A stretch of 64,000 nucleotides of DNA, from NCBI GenBank assembly GCA_964035545.1, contig OZ037767.1, positions 15,005,998-15,069,997 of the forward strand. The letters run 5' to 3'. Positions 61,570 to 64,000 of this stretch are shown in pieces (position 1 is the stretch's first letter; each line of letters begins with the position of its first letter). Made by a program: the position numbers and the translations under genes. The DNA comes from Bugula neritina. Lineage: Eukaryota > Bryozoa > Gymnolaemata > Cheilostomatida > Bugulidae. Under the pieces are notes generated by a model. The model did no database searches. It saw only the letters and a list, made by a program, of their open reading frames with translations, and was not told the DNA's origin.

Positions 61570-61853
61570 GCTAATGAACATGAGTTTTGGCCCGAAACTA
61601 AAAAAATATCAATAAATACACCTAAATAATCAAGGCTCTTTTTAATTTTCTTTGATTTCCTATGCTTTTTTTCTAATTACAGCAACTTCTGACTGGGGAT
61701 CGCCACGGTTAGTTTGTAACAGTAGGGAATCTAAATGAAATGAATAAATAGGAAAAAACATGAGAAATCATGCAAAATTAGGAAGAACCTTGATTATTTA
61801 GGTGTATTTCTTGATGTCTCACTAATTTTAAGCAAAAAGCATTGTTCATTAGC
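61570..61853. mobile_element. Fold-back element of 284 bp
   Basis: Outer ends GCTAATGAACA and TGTTCATTAGC. Inner arms AATACACCTAAATAATCAAG (61615-61634) and its inverse lie before the right end. Arms total about 70 bases with gaps. The centre holds TGGGGATCGCCACGG. No frame. MITE-like, class not known. Confidence 0.75.
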
Positions 61854-64000
61854 AGCTAAAATGTAAAAATGGCTAAAAACTGCAGATTTCCAGTGTGTAC
61901 TAAATTAAATAAAAGGACTCAATCACCTTTGCAACATAATTCAATAATTGCATGGTCAAGCAGAATAAACTACAATTAACAGCAACAACAGTGTAATAGT
62001 TGCGTAGAAAAGTTGTACTGCAAAAAACTAAAAGAATGCAAAATCTATAAATGTGTGCTACCAAGTAAATGCTGAACAGACATCATGAAATAGTGTACGA
62101 AATACAAACTATTAAACTTACCTGTTGATCTAATGCAGCCAAAACCTTAAGCTTAGAGTAGTGAAATTGTGCTGTTCGATGTTGATATGCTACAAGTAGC
62201 TAAGATGACTCAAATTCTTGCCTTTAGGAGTAAGAGGCCTCAGCTCAGTTTCAACAAAACTTCCAATAATCTCAACGGATGCGCTCAATTAGGAGCCACA
62301 ACAAAGCACACCCATGTCATTTTAGTAAACTCTAAAAAATGAACGGAAATAAAACTGTTAGAGAGTAAACATGCAAGAGAAACATATAGTGATGGGGGAA
62401 AAACCTGTCAGCAAAGGTTATATACACTCATAGCCATAACACGAAGAAAAAGATAATGAATAACAACCTATTCAAGATGACACAAGAAACCAAACAAATT
62501 TCTTTGAATAAAAAATATAATTAAATACTATATTACTTGGCAAAAAATATTTGTTTTGAACAACGTATTATTGGGAAGAATTGCCAGTGTCTTAAATTTT
62601 GATATTAAAATTTCTGCCTTATAGCGGAAATAGAGAGGCAATCAATAGTGTACAAAACATGTTTTCAGTCATTGGCTGTTGACTAAATTGACAAAGTTAA
62701 AGAAAGCTTCCATATCATTATTTATTTTGTTCTCAAGTGTGTGGTTACAGTTTCATGAGTCAGAAATATAATTATTTGAGATATGAAATCAAATGTAGTC
62801 AAAAGAGTGTCATACAATTTAAAATGTAGTAATAGAGCTTTGACAATAATTTCTTCTGCTAAGTAAAACAGGTACCATTATGTGCTACTTATCTTTTAGA
62901 GATGAACATCAAGGATGTTGAAAACAAAATAGTTGTAAATTACAGCAAATACCTTTCTACTTACCTAACCAGAGAAAATAAGTTTTCAACCTTGCATGCA
63001 CTCAGCTGGTTTTCAATGTTTGGATCAGTGACATCTTTATAACTGATAGCAGCATTATGTGATAGCTTTAGGAATTGTTACCTTAAATCTAAATTATATA
63101 GAACAAGAAGTGCAAAAATATGGCATTAGTACTCATTGCACAATACACACTTGCTAGAGTAGCTAATCTAGCATCACATTAATTTAAGAAAGACAAAATT
63201 TTATTACTGTTCACAAATGATGAATATTAAAATTTGAATAATTAGACAAATTAACAATGATATTGATGTTACTTCAAACATTACTAATGGTAAACACCAA
63301 AATACTAATAGGAATAGTCATGTTAACATCAATTAGAAAAGTAAAGACAGTTTATAGGTCTAACTCTTATAGTTGACAAGCAATTACAGGGCAGTCATAT
63401 TGATGTAGGCTACCCTCAAAATGTAGCACTTTAAAAATATTAAAAAGACAGCACATATAAGAACATAATCTTAAAAATAGGCATATGTGACACCTATATT
63501 TTGATTAACAAAGAAATCTTCTTTACTTTATTAATCTAGCTCATATAATGGTATTCTGTCTTAGTATGTTATTTTAATACTTGAAATCTAATCAGCTACA
63601 GAAAAGTACTTCAATTCAAAGGCCTTCATAATTATTCTTTAGTTTGCTATTTAAATAGACAGTAAGGTTGATGAATAAAATAAAAGTTAGTAAAGTAAAA
63701 ACTAAATAAATTGAGAATAATATCTCCACTCTAAGGTTATAATCCTTATAAATTAACATTTTAATACTCCTGTTATCCTTAGGTATAGTTGTTAGCAATT
63801 TAACTATGAGCTCAAAGCCAAATGTCAGTATCAGCATCCCCATTACATTGACTAAGACTGACTTTATAACCCTCAAGCTGTGGCACTCAATTTCTATAAG
63901 TAGTAACTAATAACAAATATAAAATTATTTATTTGCTACTGATAGTGATAATAATAATAATTAAAAATAATAATATGATCCATTAAAATAGAACTAATAA
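61854..64000. other. Right end, no clear gene
   Basis: AT-rich, no supported exon. The minus-strand frame at 63,616-63,876 starts with TTG and is a hydrophobic low-complexity frame. Confidence 0.4.

Noticed and set aside
63616-63876. Hydrophobic minus-strand frame of 86 codons
   Set aside because: TTG start and low-complexity hydrophobic composition in AT-rich DNA; no splice context.

Overview
The window is AT-rich, intron-rich animal nuclear DNA. The evidence is metazoan-type GT-AG introns, tRNA-derived SINE-like repeats, hAT-type MITEs, long TA microsatellites and a hammerhead ribozyme motif of the kind found in animal retroelements. I cannot name the species; an invertebrate is a guess. 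No bacterial or viral gene is visible.

Positions about 312 to 56,460 are a tandem array, all on the minus strand, of a CPEB1-type gene (cytoplasmic polyadenylation element binding protein). I rebuilt the exons by hand. Six body copies (stop codons at 1694, 10551, 16409, 26611, 36246 and 45018) each carry the same eight exons with identical exon lengths. They encode RRM1, RRM2 and the C-terminal ZZ zinc-binding domain, with no stop or frameshift. A seventh copy (55,649-56,354) is a broken pseudogene. An eighth (53,861-54,534) is an older relic of one exon.

Only copies 3 and 6 have three further upstream exons (N1-N3 at 24,630-23,816 and 52,206-51,392) that start with ATG and join in phase to the body, giving an 11-exon, 341-residue protein. 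Copies 1, 2, 4 and 5 are headless: no N exon lies in their own 5' flank. In the direction of transcription the layout is N exons, 6, 5, 4, then N exons, 3, 2, 1: two heads, each followed by three bodies. This would allow one head to be spliced to alternative bodies, or it may simply reflect how the array grew. A rival reading is also visible. N1-N3 can join a fourth exon (N4) that ends in a stop and is followed by AATAAA, giving an 87-residue product.

The flanks show a higher-order duplication. Copies 1+2 with their flanks match copies 5+6; copy 6 has the left flank of copy 2 and the right flank of copy 3; copy 7 has the left flank of copy 4. Between the bodies lie a captured last exon of a MOSC-domain (mARC-like) gene, a 41-bp minisatellite whose copy number varies between flanks, two hAT-type MITE families, two tRNA-like SINE families, a repeat with two hairpins, a tiny 86-bp MITE with its empty site preserved in a paralogue, a near-perfect 99-bp palindrome and a hammerhead ribozyme. 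From 56,461 to 64,000 the sequence is unrelated to the array, and I find no convincing gene there, only one fold-back element and weak ORFs.
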